This document shows positions 46,447 through 55,117 of a stretch of 64,000 nt of DNA, piece after piece. A program made the position numbers and the translations under genes. Numbering within the stretch: position 1 is the stretch's first letter; every line of letters begins with the position of its first letter. This DNA is from Mariprofundus sp. KV. GTDB lineage: Bacteria; Pseudomonadota; Zetaproteobacteria; Mariprofundales; Mariprofundaceae. The notes under the pieces were generated by a model. That model had not been told where the DNA came from. It made no database searches and was given only the letters and a program-made list of their open reading frames with translations. Where the stretch lies: NCBI RefSeq assembly GCF_013387475.1, contig NZ_VWNB01000008.1, positions 1 to 64,000 on the forward strand, given 5' to 3'.

Positions 46447-47493
46447 ATGAGCCAGACCTATTCCATTTGCCTGAACACTCAGGATGGTAAAGAGATAAGT
46501 TTTGACTGCACAGCAGATGAAAACCTGATTGATGCCGCTGCCAGGGCCAATATCACACTGCCTGCGGTCTGCCATGAAGGTAACTGCGGCGCCTGTCATG
46601 GTCACTGCCGAAGTGGTGACTACGAACAGAAATCGCATAGTTCCGGTGCTCTCTCCAAGCAGGATGAAGAGCACGGCGGCATTCTGATGTGCCGCACGCA
46701 TCCACGTGGCAATATGGTCGTTGAAGTAACCTCTGACCTCTCCCACATCACCTCCGGCCCTGTACCGGAGCCGGTGTGTGAAGTGCTGGCAGTTGATGAT
46801 ATGGGCGGTCAGGTTCGACGCCTGTTGTTGAAGGTGTTGCCTGATGAATCGGGTGTTGTGCACTCAGAATTTGAACCGGGCCAGTTTATGGAGCTTGAGA
46901 TTCCGGGCACAGATGTTCGTCGTGCCTACTCGATCTCCAATGCGCCCAACTGGAGTGGCGAGCTGGAGTTTATGATCCGCCTGCAACCGCATGGTAAGTT
47001 CTCCACATGGCTGACTGATGTTGCCAGGGTTGGTGACCGGCTCAACACAAAAGGCCCGGAAGGCAGCTTCCTGCTGCATCAGGCCGGTATTGCGCCACGC
47101 CGTTTTGTTGCCGGCGGTACCGGTGTTGCGCCGATGCTCTCAATGCTGCGTCAGATGGCGGAGTTTCAGGAGCCACATGAGTCCCATCTCTATTTCGGAC
47201 TCACCTCGGAAGCCGATCTGTTTGCCATTGAAGAGATTGAAGAGCTAAAAAGTTCTCTGCCAAATCTCACTGCCGAGGTGTGCATCTGGAAACCTGCAGG
47301 CGATTGGCAGGGATTTACCGGTTCACCTGTTGATGCATTCAAACGTGATCTGCAAGCCGATCTTGCCAAAGGCATTCAACCGGATGTCTACCTCTGTGGC
47401 CCTCCGGGACTGATTGATGCGGCTGAAGCTGTAGCTGACGAGCTTGGTCTGCCCTACAGCAGCCTGTTCAGCGAGCGATTCCTGCCCGGTTAG
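46447..47493 (+). CDS. ferredoxin-flavin reductase, probable Hcp reductase (Hcr-like)
   Basis: A 348-residue electron-transfer protein. Residues 1-95 are a plant-type 2Fe-2S domain with CHEGNCGACHGHC and the fourth ligand in ILMCRTHPRG. The FAD domain has RRAYSISNAPN (usual RxYS), and the NAD(P) domain has VAGGTGVAPMLSMLRQM and YLCGPPGLIDAAE. The site AAAGGATG precedes the start. Next to hcp, it most likely passes NADH electrons to Hcp, as E. coli Hcr does. In E. coli Hcr the ferredoxin domain is C-terminal; here it is N-terminal, as in MmoC-like oxygenase reductases, so orthology to Hcr is uncertain. Confidence 0.82.
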   Translation: MSQTYSICLNTQDGKEISFDCTADENLIDAAARANITLPAVCHEGNCGACHGHCRSGDYEQKSHSSGALSKQDEEHGGILMCRTHPRGNMVVEVTSDLSHITSGPVPEPVCEVLAVDDMGGQVRRLLLKVLPDESGVVHSEFEPGQFMELEIPGTDVRRAYSISNAPNWSGELEFMIRLQPHGKFSTWLTDVARVGDRLNTKGPEGSFLLHQAGIAPRRFVAGGTGVAPMLSMLRQMAEFQEPHESHLYFGLTSEADLFAIEEIEELKSSLPNLTAEVCIWKPAGDWQGFTGSPVDAFKRDLQADLAKGIQPDVYLCGPPGLIDAAEAVADELGLPYSSLFSERFLPG

Positions 47494-47501
47494 CCTGAGC
47501 T

Positions 47502-47522
47502 GCCCCTGCCATTGCAGGGGGC
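47502..47522 (+). terminator. hairpin after the reductase gene
   Basis: CCCCTGC-CATT-GCAGGGG forms a 7-bp stem nine bases after the stop. The T-tract is weak (TTAACCCTTTTAT), so termination may be partial. Confidence 0.5.
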
Positions 47523-47627
47523 TTAACCCTTTTATGAATTGCCAGTTGTTCTCCCGGGACAATGATGACAACCTCTTCATCCCTCACCGTGGGGGTGAAG
47601 GGAAGTTATCATTCGGGAGGGTGCAGT

Positions 47628-49211
47628 ATGCCCTATAACAAAAAGCAGATCAGTGAAGAGCTGGCGATCAGTCATTTAGGCCTGAAAAACCTGGAAGATG
47701 TCTACTGGAATTTGCCAACACCGCGCCTGTATGAGCACGCCATCCGGAACCATGAAGGGCATGTGGCGCACAGAGGCGCACTGGTGGTGCGTACCGGTTA
47801 TTTCACCGGCCGGGCGGTGAAGGATAAGTTCATCGTTGATGAGCCATCCAGCCGTGACAAGGTGTGGTGGGGTGATTATAACAGTGCCTTTTCTGAAGAG
47901 CGTTTTGATGCCCTCTACAAACGGGTGCAGCGCTATCTTGAGGGTCAACAGGTCTATGTTGAAGATTGTCTTGCAGGCGCGGACTCCGGATATGAGAAAC
48001 AGATACGTGTCATTACCCAGGATGCCTGGCACTCGCTGTTTGCCCGTATTATGTATGTGCGCCCGGCTGATCTGGGGCGAGATATTGCCTATAAAGAGCC
48101 TGAATTTACTGTCATTCATGTGCCCCATTTCCATGCTATGCCAAGTCGTGACGGCACCAACTCCGAAGCGTTTGTGATTCTGCATCTGGGGCGTCGTATC
48201 GCTCTGATTGGTGGCACCGCCTATGCCGGTGAGATTAAAACGTCGATCTTTACGATTATGAACTATCTGTTGCCGGATGAGGATGTCCTGCCGCTGCACG
48301 CCTCGGCCAATGTCGGTGAGTCCGGTGATGTGGGCGTTTTTCTTGGTCTGGACGGTACAGGAAAAACAACGCTCTCGTCAGACCCTTCGCGCCGCCTGCT
48401 TGGCGATGATGAACATGGCTGGAGCCAGAGCCATCTCTTCAACTTTGAGGGGGGCTGTTATGCCAGAATCGCCAATCTTTCCGCAGAGAAGGAGCCGATG
48501 GTCTATGAGGCAACGCAGCGCTTTGGTACCCTGATTGAGAATGTGGGGCTTGATACCCAGAGTCGCAGGCTCGATTTTAAGGATACCAGTCTGACCGAGA
48601 ATATCAGGGCTGCCTATCCGATTGATGCGATTGCAAATGCCATCTGGCCGGGGGTGGCGGCTCAGCCATCGAATATGGTGCTGCTCTCTGCTGATGCTTT
48701 TGGTGTATTGCCTGCTATTGCCAGATTGTCGCCCGAACAGGCGATGTACTACTTCCTGCTCGGTTATTCGACCAATATCCCCGGCATTGAGGAGGATGTG
48801 AAGGAGCCGGAGGCGACCTTCAGCCCCTGTTTCGGAGCGCCATTTCTGGCTCAGAATCCGGTGGTCTATGCCAACATGCTGGGTGAGAAGATCCGCAGAG
48901 GAGGTGTGCAGTGCTGGCTGCTCAATACCGGCTGGAGCGGTGGTGACTGTCGCAGCGGCGCACGCATGGATATCGAATTGACTCGCACGCTGCTCAGCGC
49001 AGCGCTTTCCGGCGCACTTAACGATATCAAATATCAGCGCCACCCGATTTTCGGGTTGCAGATGCCGGAGACACTCGATCCGATTACCACCTGGTCTGAC
49101 CCCAAACATTACATGGAGAATGCCGAGAAGCTTGCCACCAGCATCAAGGCGGCGATGGCTCAGTTTAAAGGGGCGATTGCGGATGAAGTGCTGGCTGCCG
49201 GCCCGCGTTAA
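47628..49211 (+). CDS. pckA: phosphoenolpyruvate carboxykinase (ATP)
   Basis: A 527-residue PEPCK from ATG 47628, with GGGAGGG seven bases upstream. The nucleotide loop is FLGLDGTGKTTLSSDP, preceded by SANVGESGDVGVF. The substrate/metal segments RDGTNSEAFVILHLGRR and GGTAYAGEIKTSIFTIMNYLLP are complete, as is NTGWSGG. It interconverts oxaloacetate and PEP; in an autotroph it may run anaplerotically. A G-rich dyad at about 47573-47603 lies in the leader. The upstream in-frame extension (from 47562) is not needed. Confidence 0.95.
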   Translation: MPYNKKQISEELAISHLGLKNLEDVYWNLPTPRLYEHAIRNHEGHVAHRGALVVRTGYFTGRAVKDKFIVDEPSSRDKVWWGDYNSAFSEERFDALYKRVQRYLEGQQVYVEDCLAGADSGYEKQIRVITQDAWHSLFARIMYVRPADLGRDIAYKEPEFTVIHVPHFHAMPSRDGTNSEAFVILHLGRRIALIGGTAYAGEIKTSIFTIMNYLLPDEDVLPLHASANVGESGDVGVFLGLDGTGKTTLSSDPSRRLLGDDEHGWSQSHLFNFEGGCYARIANLSAEKEPMVYEATQRFGTLIENVGLDTQSRRLDFKDTSLTENIRAAYPIDAIANAIWPGVAAQPSNMVLLSADAFGVLPAIARLSPEQAMYYFLLGYSTNIPGIEEDVKEPEATFSPCFGAPFLAQNPVVYANMLGEKIRRGGVQCWLLNTGWSGGDCRSGARMDIELTRTLLSAALSGALNDIKYQRHPIFGLQMPETLDPITTWSDPKHYMENAEKLATSIKAAMAQFKGAIADEVLAAGPR

Positions 49212-49245
49212 ACCCGGCAGATATACAAATAGCTGTTGATCATGA

Positions 49246-50382
49246 ATGATTCGCGCTATGCGATACGTTACCGATGAACAACAGATAGACCCTTCAGAGA
49301 AGCAGCAGTGGTTGCCGCTACTGCGGCGCGGCTTTCAGCTTGGCTGGGTGAGTCAGGGTAAGCGCCCTGATATGCCGACTGCCGAGCAGAGCGCAAGGCG
49401 CTGGTCGAATGATCAGGCTGTTATGCTGCCGGGCATCATCGATGTCACTGCGTGGAAGTCCGAGATTGATGCGGCACACAAGCTGATGGAAGCCACGCTG
49501 GATGCGGATGAGCTCTCTTCACTGCTGGAGCAGCCGCCCTATAGCAGTCGCCTTGCGCCCCTTTTTCCGCTGGTTGCATCCTCCTTTGAAGAGCATGACG
49601 AGCAGGGTATTGAGAAGGTCTATTTCGATGCTGAACAGGGTGAAGAGCTACTGGCTGAGAATCTCTGGTGTAAGGCATCGTGGTTATCTTTTATCGAAGA
49701 GGATGCCTCGCTGCGCTTCCGCTTCTCATTCGGTATGGAGTGCATGGAAGATGTGGCTGCTGATCCTGAGCGTCAGCTCTGGGCGGGGCGCCTCTGTGAT
49801 ACAATTTTCCCGGAATCCGCAGCGATCACTGAGAACCCTGTAATCCTTGCGAACCTTGAGAGGATCGTTGGTGGTGAACCGGCGTTTGTGGAGCGTATTG
49901 TTTACTTCAATGCCCCCAACGGTGGCGCGCAGATGCACCACGATGTTGAACGTGGCCATGATGGTGTGGTTTTCGCACAGCTCTCTGGAAGCACCTTCTG
50001 GCTGGCACTCTCCAAGCCTGAACTGATCGATGCGCTGATCGATTTCATTACAGATCCGAATAACAGCAGTGAGATTACCCGTCTGCTGCCTGAATCTGCC
50101 GATCGTCTGCAGCTGGCAGAGCTACTGAGTGATCGTGCCGGGCTGGCTGCCTATATGGATGAGTTTGATCATGAGCTGGTTGAAGCGGTGATGGACCGCT
50201 CTGCCCTGTTTACCAGCCATCTGGTTGCAAAAGGTTATGCTTATATCCTCAATGCAGGTGATGTCCTGCTTATGCCACAGCGGGATCTTGATACCTGCGT
50301 ATGGCACGCTGTCACCTGTCTGGGCGATGAACCGGGTGAAGCTTTATCATTCGCGGTACGCGCCAACAAATCAGCAGGGTAG
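49246..50382 (+). CDS. JmjC/cupin-like putative Fe(II)/2-oxoglutarate oxygenase
   Basis: A 378-residue protein not obviously in a named family. The C-terminal half has a jelly-roll pattern. QMHHDVERGHDGVVFAQLSG holds a candidate HxD iron pair (His-His-Asp), and WHAVTCLGDEPGEALSF holds a distal His about 100 residues later, after YILNAGDVLLMPQ (usual lkpGDvLyiP). This is the arrangement of JmjC-like/Cupin_8 hydroxylases. The N-terminal 170 residues are acidic and unrecognised. It is a single gene about 35 bases after pckA, ending at a terminator. Hydroxylation of a protein or small molecule is a guess from the fold. Confidence 0.5.
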   Translation: MIRAMRYVTDEQQIDPSEKQQWLPLLRRGFQLGWVSQGKRPDMPTAEQSARRWSNDQAVMLPGIIDVTAWKSEIDAAHKLMEATLDADELSSLLEQPPYSSRLAPLFPLVASSFEEHDEQGIEKVYFDAEQGEELLAENLWCKASWLSFIEEDASLRFRFSFGMECMEDVAADPERQLWAGRLCDTIFPESAAITENPVILANLERIVGGEPAFVERIVYFNAPNGGAQMHHDVERGHDGVVFAQLSGSTFWLALSKPELIDALIDFITDPNNSSEITRLLPESADRLQLAELLSDRAGLAAYMDEFDHELVEAVMDRSALFTSHLVAKGYAYILNAGDVLLMPQRDLDTCVWHAVTCLGDEPGEALSFAVRANKSAG

Positions 50383-50460
50383 ATGAATTATATTGTACAT
50401 CCATGTGTAACACCCTTTCAGGGCGCTAAAGCGTGTTATTCCTGCTTCCAGCAGAATCAT

Positions 50461-50488
50461 GGACGTGCCGCAGGCACGCCCGGTTTTT
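50461..50488 (+). terminator. terminator of the cupin-like gene
   Basis: CGTGCC-GCA-GGCACG (50464-50478) with flanking GG/CC is followed by CCGG and five T. It lies 80 bases past the stop codon. Confidence 0.65.
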
Positions 50489-50506
50489 AGTTTACTGAAT
50501 AAATAG

Positions 50507-50532
50507 AAAGGGGCGGTAATAACCGCCCCTTT
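50507..50532 (-). terminator. terminator of mscS
   Basis: AAAGGGGCGGT and ACCGCCCCTTT form a perfect 11-bp stem with a 4-base loop, 20 bases downstream of the mscS stop. On the minus strand it is followed by TTTCTATTTATT. Confidence 0.85.
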
Positions 50533-50552
50533 GTTGTTGATTGTGACAAGGG

Positions 50553-51371
50553 TTACTCCGTTTTGGAGATATGAACATCCATCTGTGGGTAGGGGATGGA
50601 GATGCCGTTGTCATCAAAGGCGATCTTGATCTTCTCATTGAGGTCGAAAAGAACTGCCCAGTAATCACCTGAATTGACCCACGGGCGCACATTGAAGTTG
50701 ACACTCGAATCACCCAGTTCACCCACGGCAATCAGAGCAGCAGGCTCTTTGAGGATACGCTCGTCGGCATCGATAATGCCCTGCATGATCTCTCTGGCTT
50801 TGCGGATATCATCGTCGTAACCGATACCGAATACCATATCAATACGACGGGTATCACGGGCCGAGTTGTTGGTGATGGTACCGCCATAAATAGCACCGTT
50901 AGGTACGATGATTTCACGGTTGTCACCGGTTTTCATGCGTGTGCTGAAGATGCCGATCTCTTCAACCACACCGCTTGCGCCACCGGCTTCAATCAAGTGA
51001 CCCACCTTGAACGGGCGGAAGACAATCAGCAGTACGCCTGCAGCAAAGTTCTGCAGTGAGCCCTGCAGTGCCAGACCGACAGCCAGACCTGCGGCACCGA
51101 TCAGTGCAATGAATGAGGTGGTATCAACGCCAAGCTGGTCGAGTGATGCGATAATGATGAACAGCAGCAGCAGCGCATTGAGGATCGAGCGTACAAAGCT
51201 GACCAGCATAGGATCCATGCCAGCTTTGTTGAGCATTGTATCAACAACGTTAAGCAGCGCTTTGGCTATCCAGCGACCAACGATAAAGATCGCCAGGGCC
51301 ATGATGATATTGATGCCCCACGGAATAGCGTAGAGATCAATGAACTCCTGGATGTTTGATGTTTCAGGCAT
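50553..51371 (-). CDS. mscS: small-conductance mechanosensitive channel (MscS)
   Basis: A 272-residue channel from ATG 51371 with GGAGG five bases upstream. Three transmembrane helices lie in the first 115 residues. The third is the pore helix, with the Ala/Gly pattern GAAGLAVGLALQGSLQNFAAGVLLIVFRPF and the following MscS beta domain (GVVEEIGIFSTRMKT, VPNGAIYGGTITNNS). It opens on hypo-osmotic shock. The 213-bp upstream gap holds an AAAGGGA-TGATC-TCCCTTT hairpin at about 51397-51415 in its leader. Confidence 0.94.
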   Translation of the reverse strand: MPETSNIQEFIDLYAIPWGINIIMALAIFIVGRWIAKALLNVVDTMLNKAGMDPMLVSFVRSILNALLLLFIIIASLDQLGVDTTSFIALIGAAGLAVGLALQGSLQNFAAGVLLIVFRPFKVGHLIEAGGASGVVEEIGIFSTRMKTGDNREIIVPNGAIYGGTITNNSARDTRRIDMVFGIGYDDDIRKAREIMQGIIDADERILKEPAALIAVGELGDSSVNFNVRPWVNSGDYWAVLFDLNEKIKIAFDDNGISIPYPQMDVHISKTE

Positions 51372-51596
51372 GGGAGCCTCCAAATTTAGAGATAAAAAGG
51401 GATGATCTCCCTTTCAGCTGTGCAATATTACACATTGGCCGCCAACTACAACAGTATTCGTAGTCGATGGGCTTGTAAAAGTAACACTGCTTAGCCGGGC
51501 GCATTGTTTATGCGCAAGCAGGAGAATGGGCGTGAACTATTTCACATCTCAGGACAGAAGAGTTTAAAAGGTGCTGCACAGGCGCCCTCACCGCGT

Positions 51597-52265
51597 TTAA
51601 TAGGGCACAGTTTTACCATCAAATGCTACAAACTCACCGGCAGGATAATTGCGGGCATCTGAAATGACGGCGCTCATGCCAGCCACAGAGGTCGTTACAT
51701 CGATCAGGCCGGTGTTATGGGTCATATCTGTCATCACCCAGCCCGGATGCAGGGTAATGACATGAACGCCATGGGGTGCCAGATCAACAGCCATCGATTT
51801 GGAAACGATCACCAGCCCTGCTTTGGCGGCACGGTAGGCGTAGGTGCCGCCACTGCTGTTATCACTTGTAGAGCCCATCTTTGAGCTGATATTGGCAATC
51901 ACACCTTTGCTCGCAATCACTCGCTCCGCCAGAAGTTGTACAACCCTGAGCGGGCCGACACAATCGACATTAAACACCTCCAGCATCGCCTTGCCGGTCA
52001 CCCGGTTCAGTGACTGTCCATCCTTGCCCGGTCCGTAGATACCGGCATTATTGATCAGCAGATCAATCGTATCAGGCAGGTCACCTTGTGGATGTTCATC
52101 ACTGCCTACATCCCAGCAGACGGTGTGCAGTCTCTCCGACCCTATGCTGGCAAGTTCACCCGCATCCGAGCGATAACAGGCCCAGACAGATGCACTCTGT
52201 TGCAGATAATGTTTTACAAAACCGAGCCCTAAGCCTCGATTTGCACCGGTAATCACTACGTTCAT
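51597..52265 (-). CDS. short-chain dehydrogenase (C-factor/sniffer type)
   Basis: A 222-residue SDR with cofactor motif VVITGANRGLGLGFVKHYL, LLINNAGIYG and the active-site Tyr-x3-Lys in YAYRAAKAG, followed by LHPGWVMTDM. The GANRGLGL start, short length and ISSKMGS are typical of CsgA/sniffer-like carbonyl reductases. Substrate unknown. Divergent from the NusG-II gene. Confidence 0.88.
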   Translation of the reverse strand: MNVVITGANRGLGLGFVKHYLQQSASVWACYRSDAGELASIGSERLHTVCWDVGSDEHPQGDLPDTIDLLINNAGIYGPGKDGQSLNRVTGKAMLEVFNVDCVGPLRVVQLLAERVIASKGVIANISSKMGSTSDNSSGGTYAYRAAKAGLVIVSKSMAVDLAPHGVHVITLHPGWVMTDMTHNTGLIDVTTSVAGMSAVISDARNYPAGEFVAFDGKTVPY

Positions 52266-52313
52266 GTGACCTCCATTGGATTCATGTGCTACTGAACTGC
52301 TACCATAGGGCCC

Positions 52314-52748
52314 ATGGTCGATTCAGTGAAGCCCCATATCTCGCATAAGAGTTTTCTGACCCTGCTCAAGGGAACTCTGGCAGACCGCATCCTGCTTGCC
52401 GTCTCACTGGCAGCTATTGCTGCGGCCTGGTTTGTTGTGCAGGCCGTGGTGGCATCAGGACCTGCAGTTGCCGAGGTTTATCATGGCAAGGTGCTACTTG
52501 CTACCTATCCGCTGCCACTGGCAGGCGAGCCGGCAAAATCTTTTAAGATTGAGGGTGAACTGGGCTCCGCCGAAATCCTGCTCGATGCCGATGGTGTGCG
52601 TATGCTCTCCTCTCCCTGCTCGGCTCAGCGCTGTGTCTACTCCGGCGCGCATCGCCATGCCGGAGATATGATCGCCTGTGTGCCCAATCGGATTCTGATT
52701 ACCATTCGCGGCAGTGCGAAATCCCGTTTCGACGCCATTGTTGAGTAA
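52314..52748 (+). CDS. NusG domain II-containing exported protein
   Basis: A 144-residue protein with one N-terminal membrane helix (about 26-46) and a NusG-II-like beta domain: AEVYHGKVLLATYPLP, then GSAEILLDADGVRMLSSPCSAQRCV and IACVPNRILITI. The SSPC..Q.C and CVPNR.LI.I pattern is characteristic of the family usually found beside Gx transporters and ApbE/Rnf genes. It is three bases from the Gx transporter gene, as elsewhere. Function unknown; a link to quinone or flavin chemistry is suspected from context in other genomes. Confidence 0.82.
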   Translation: MVDSVKPHISHKSFLTLLKGTLADRILLAVSLAAIAAAWFVVQAVVASGPAVAEVYHGKVLLATYPLPLAGEPAKSFKIEGELGSAEILLDADGVRMLSSPCSAQRCVYSGAHRHAGDMIACVPNRILITIRGSAKSRFDAIVE

Positions 52749-52751
52749 CGC

Positions 52752-53288
52752 ATGAGTCAGGAGATGATGCGCCCACCTTTGGCTGAGTTGCAGCAGAAGG
52801 CAAACTGGCTGGCGCTGCTGCTGCTGGCAGTTGGTCTGCACGTTTTTGAAGCGGCACTGCCAGGTCTTGGCCCATGGTTTAAGCCGGGGCTGGCCAATCT
52901 GGTGACACTGCTGGCACTGCTCTGGCTGGGGCCAAGGGCTGCTTTCCTGCTGGCTATCGGCAGGGTAGTGGTTGGCAGCTTCTTTATCGGCACACTGTTT
53001 ACGCCGACCTTTGTCATCAGTATGGCCGGGGCCCTTGTTGCAGCCGTTGTCATGCTTGCCGCGTGGCGTTCGATACCCGGCATAAGTCTGGTCGGTGTGA
53101 GTCTGCTCGGGGCACTGGCTCATATGGTCGCCCAGTTTGTAACCGTGGAGACGCTCTTCATTCAGCAGAGTCTGCTCTATTTTGCACTGCCACCACTGCT
53201 GCTGCTCTCAACGATTACCGGCTGGCTAAATGGTGTGCTGGCAGGGTATATTGCGGCGAGACTTGAGTTCCCTAATGAAAAAAATTGA
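52752..53288 (+). CDS. Gx transporter family protein (heptaprenyl diphosphate synthase component I-like)
   Basis: A 178-residue membrane protein with five or six helices. The segment GPWFKPGLANLVTLLALLWLGPRAAFLLAIGRVVVGSFFIGTLF matches the Hpre_diP_synt_I / Gx transporter family (usual p..k.GlaNi.tl..l...g...A......R..l..l..G). It resembles ECF-type S components, so vitamin or isoprenoid-precursor uptake is possible. Co-transcribed with the NusG-II gene; its end overlaps the TonB-like gene by 14 bases. Confidence 0.82.
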   Translation: MSQEMMRPPLAELQQKANWLALLLLAVGLHVFEAALPGLGPWFKPGLANLVTLLALLWLGPRAAFLLAIGRVVVGSFFIGTLFTPTFVISMAGALVAAVVMLAAWRSIPGISLVGVSLLGALAHMVAQFVTVETLFIQQSLLYFALPPLLLLSTITGWLNGVLAGYIAARLEFPNEKN

Positions 53289-54186
53289 TCTGAATTCACA
53301 GCAGCGCCGCATTGGCAGCGCATTTATCGCTTCAATCGCCCTGCATATGCTGCTGGTGGTGATGATCGACTATGCCGATGAGAACAGGGCACTGCCGAAA
53401 AAGGATACGCCGAAGATTATGGATGTGGTGCTTCTCGATGAGAAGAAGTCGCCATCCAAAAAGGCGCCGAAAGATGCCCGTACTATGTCCAATCGCAGTG
53501 CCACCGGCGGTAGCAGCAAGGCCGAGGATAATGTCACCCGTCAGGCCAAAGCGCCGATGACCGGCCAGCAGCAACCGCAGCGGCCAACACCGCCGGGACA
53601 ACCGAAAACACCGCCACCGATCAGCCTGGAGAGTCGTACCCGCATGATGGCCAAACGCGGTGCTTTTCCTGATAGCAGTCAGCTTAAAAAGCAGAAGAAG
53701 GTAGAGAAGAGTAAGCAGCCCACCAAACAAGCGGCAAATGTTCCACTGCCTAACCTGATGCCATCAGCGATGGCGCTGTCGCAGCTCTCACGGGATTTTG
53801 AGCGCGAGCGGCGCATGAAGCAGAAGCTCAGCAAAGAGGCTGATATTCCGATCAACACCCGTCAGGCCAAGTATGCTCCGTATGCGCAGGCACTGGTGCG
53901 TGCACTAGAGGAGCAGTGGCGACCCGGTCAGGCGAACTATGATCAGTATCCACAGGAGGCACGTCGCGCCCTGATGAAGCTGACCATTGAGCGAAATGGC
54001 AATCTGGTCGGTGTAGAGATCCTCAATCCGAGTCCGATCCCGCAGATTAATAACAGTGCGGTCGAAGCGATCAATGCTGCGGCCCCGTTTAAGGTGCTGC
54101 CATCATCGTGGGGTCTGGATCGCGTCAGCTTTTATCTCACCTTCGAGGTGGTTGAGGACAGGTTTGTTTTCCGACCGGCAAGGTAA
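53275..54186 (+). CDS. TonB/TolA-like energy transducer protein
   Basis: From ATG 53275 the product has 303 residues. A single N-terminal helix (IGSAFIASIALHMLLVVMI) carries the Ser/His face typical of TonB and TolA (SxxxH). A long Lys/Pro/Gln-rich periplasmic linker (for example QRPTPPGQPKTPPP) follows, and a C-terminal TonB-like domain (PQEARRALMKLTIERNGNLVGVEILNPS). It should couple ExbBD/TolQR energy to the outer membrane; no exbBD is adjacent. It overlaps the preceding gene by 14 bases and mutY by 23. Confidence 0.8.
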   Translation: MKKIDLNSQQRRIGSAFIASIALHMLLVVMIDYADENRALPKKDTPKIMDVVLLDEKKSPSKKAPKDARTMSNRSATGGSSKAEDNVTRQAKAPMTGQQQPQRPTPPGQPKTPPPISLESRTRMMAKRGAFPDSSQLKKQKKVEKSKQPTKQAANVPLPNLMPSAMALSQLSRDFERERRMKQKLSKEADIPINTRQAKYAPYAQALVRALEEQWRPGQANYDQYPQEARRALMKLTIERNGNLVGVEILNPSPIPQINNSAVEAINAAAPFKVLPSSWGLDRVSFYLTFEVVEDRFVFRPAR

Positions 54187-55117
54187 AATACTTCTTCACT
54201 GGTATGCCAGCAGTGCCCGCCAGCTTCCCTGGCGGCAAACAACCGACCCCTATCAGATCTGGATCTCCGAGATTATGTTGCAGCAGACACAGGTGAAAAC
54301 TGTACTGCCACGATATCGCAACTGGTTTGATCTCTTTCCGACCGTGGAGGTTTTGGCTGCATCATCTGTGGATGATGTTTTGAAGGCGTGGGAGGGGCTG
54401 GGTTACTATCGCCGTGCCCGCTTTATTCACCGCGCCGCGCAGATGATTGTCAGCGATTTTGCCAGCCAGTTCCCCACCAGTTTTGACGATATCTTGAAAC
54501 TGCCCGGTATTGGCCGCTCAACCGCTGGCGCGATTGCTTCATTCTGTTTCAATCAATCTGCGCCGGTACTCGATGGCAATGTGAAACGGGTACTCAAACG
54601 CTGGTATGCAGAGCCGGAAGCCAGCGACAAGACCCTCTGGTTGCGGGCTCAACAGGTTATTGATGCTTCAGGTGACCCAGCCACATGGAATCAGTTGATG
54701 ATGGAGCTGGGGGCGACTACTTGCTCCGCCAAATCTCCAGACTGCAGCAGTTGCCCTGTGCATACGTTTTGCGCTTCAGCATTCAGTGTCGACGTTGCAA
54801 AAGAGCTGCGCAAGCAGGTGGCTGTTGTTGATCTGCACTGGCGCATTCATCTCTTCACCTGCCCCGAGAAGGGCATCTGGCTCACCCAGCGCCCTGATGC
54901 CGGTATCTGGGGCGGCCTCTGGTCACCACCGATCACCGAACTGGAAGATCGCCCTGATGAAGAACCGACCCATATCCATCAGCTGACCCACCGGCGTTTG
55001 CACCTCTACCCGCTTCAATCCGATAGCGATCCGACTGGTGATGGCCGCTGGGTTCCCTCCATCGAAGGCTATGCACTACCTACGGGCATTCATCGCTTGC
55101 TGGATAAGATGATATGA
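54164..55117 (+). CDS. mutY: A/G-specific adenine glycosylase
   Basis: A 317-residue MutY. WYASSARQLPWRQTTDPYQIWISEIMLQQTQV is the N-terminal hallmark, followed by the HhH LPGIGRSTAGAI, catalytic Asp in VLDGNVKRVL, and iron-sulfur ligands C-X6-C-X2-C-X5-C (CSAKSPDCSSCPVHTFC). The C-terminal MutT-like domain starts about residue 225. The best start is TTG 54164, six bases after GAGG and inside the TonB-like gene; an upstream in-frame ATG (54056) would add unrelated residues. It removes A opposite 8-oxoG, relevant to oxidative stress from iron. Confidence 0.93.
   Translation: MFSDRQGKILLHWYASSARQLPWRQTTDPYQIWISEIMLQQTQVKTVLPRYRNWFDLFPTVEVLAASSVDDVLKAWEGLGYYRRARFIHRAAQMIVSDFASQFPTSFDDILKLPGIGRSTAGAIASFCFNQSAPVLDGNVKRVLKRWYAEPEASDKTLWLRAQQVIDASGDPATWNQLMMELGATTCSAKSPDCSSCPVHTFCASAFSVDVAKELRKQVAVVDLHWRIHLFTCPEKGIWLTQRPDAGIWGGLWSPPITELEDRPDEEPTHIHQLTHRRLHLYPLQSDSDPTGDGRWVPSIEGYALPTGIHRLLDKMI

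Noticed and set aside
51499-51515. GCGCAT-TGTTT-ATGCGC hairpin between mscS and the SDR gene
   Set aside because: A real 6-bp dyad but without a T-run; it is too far from either stop to be called a terminator and no other role is apparent.
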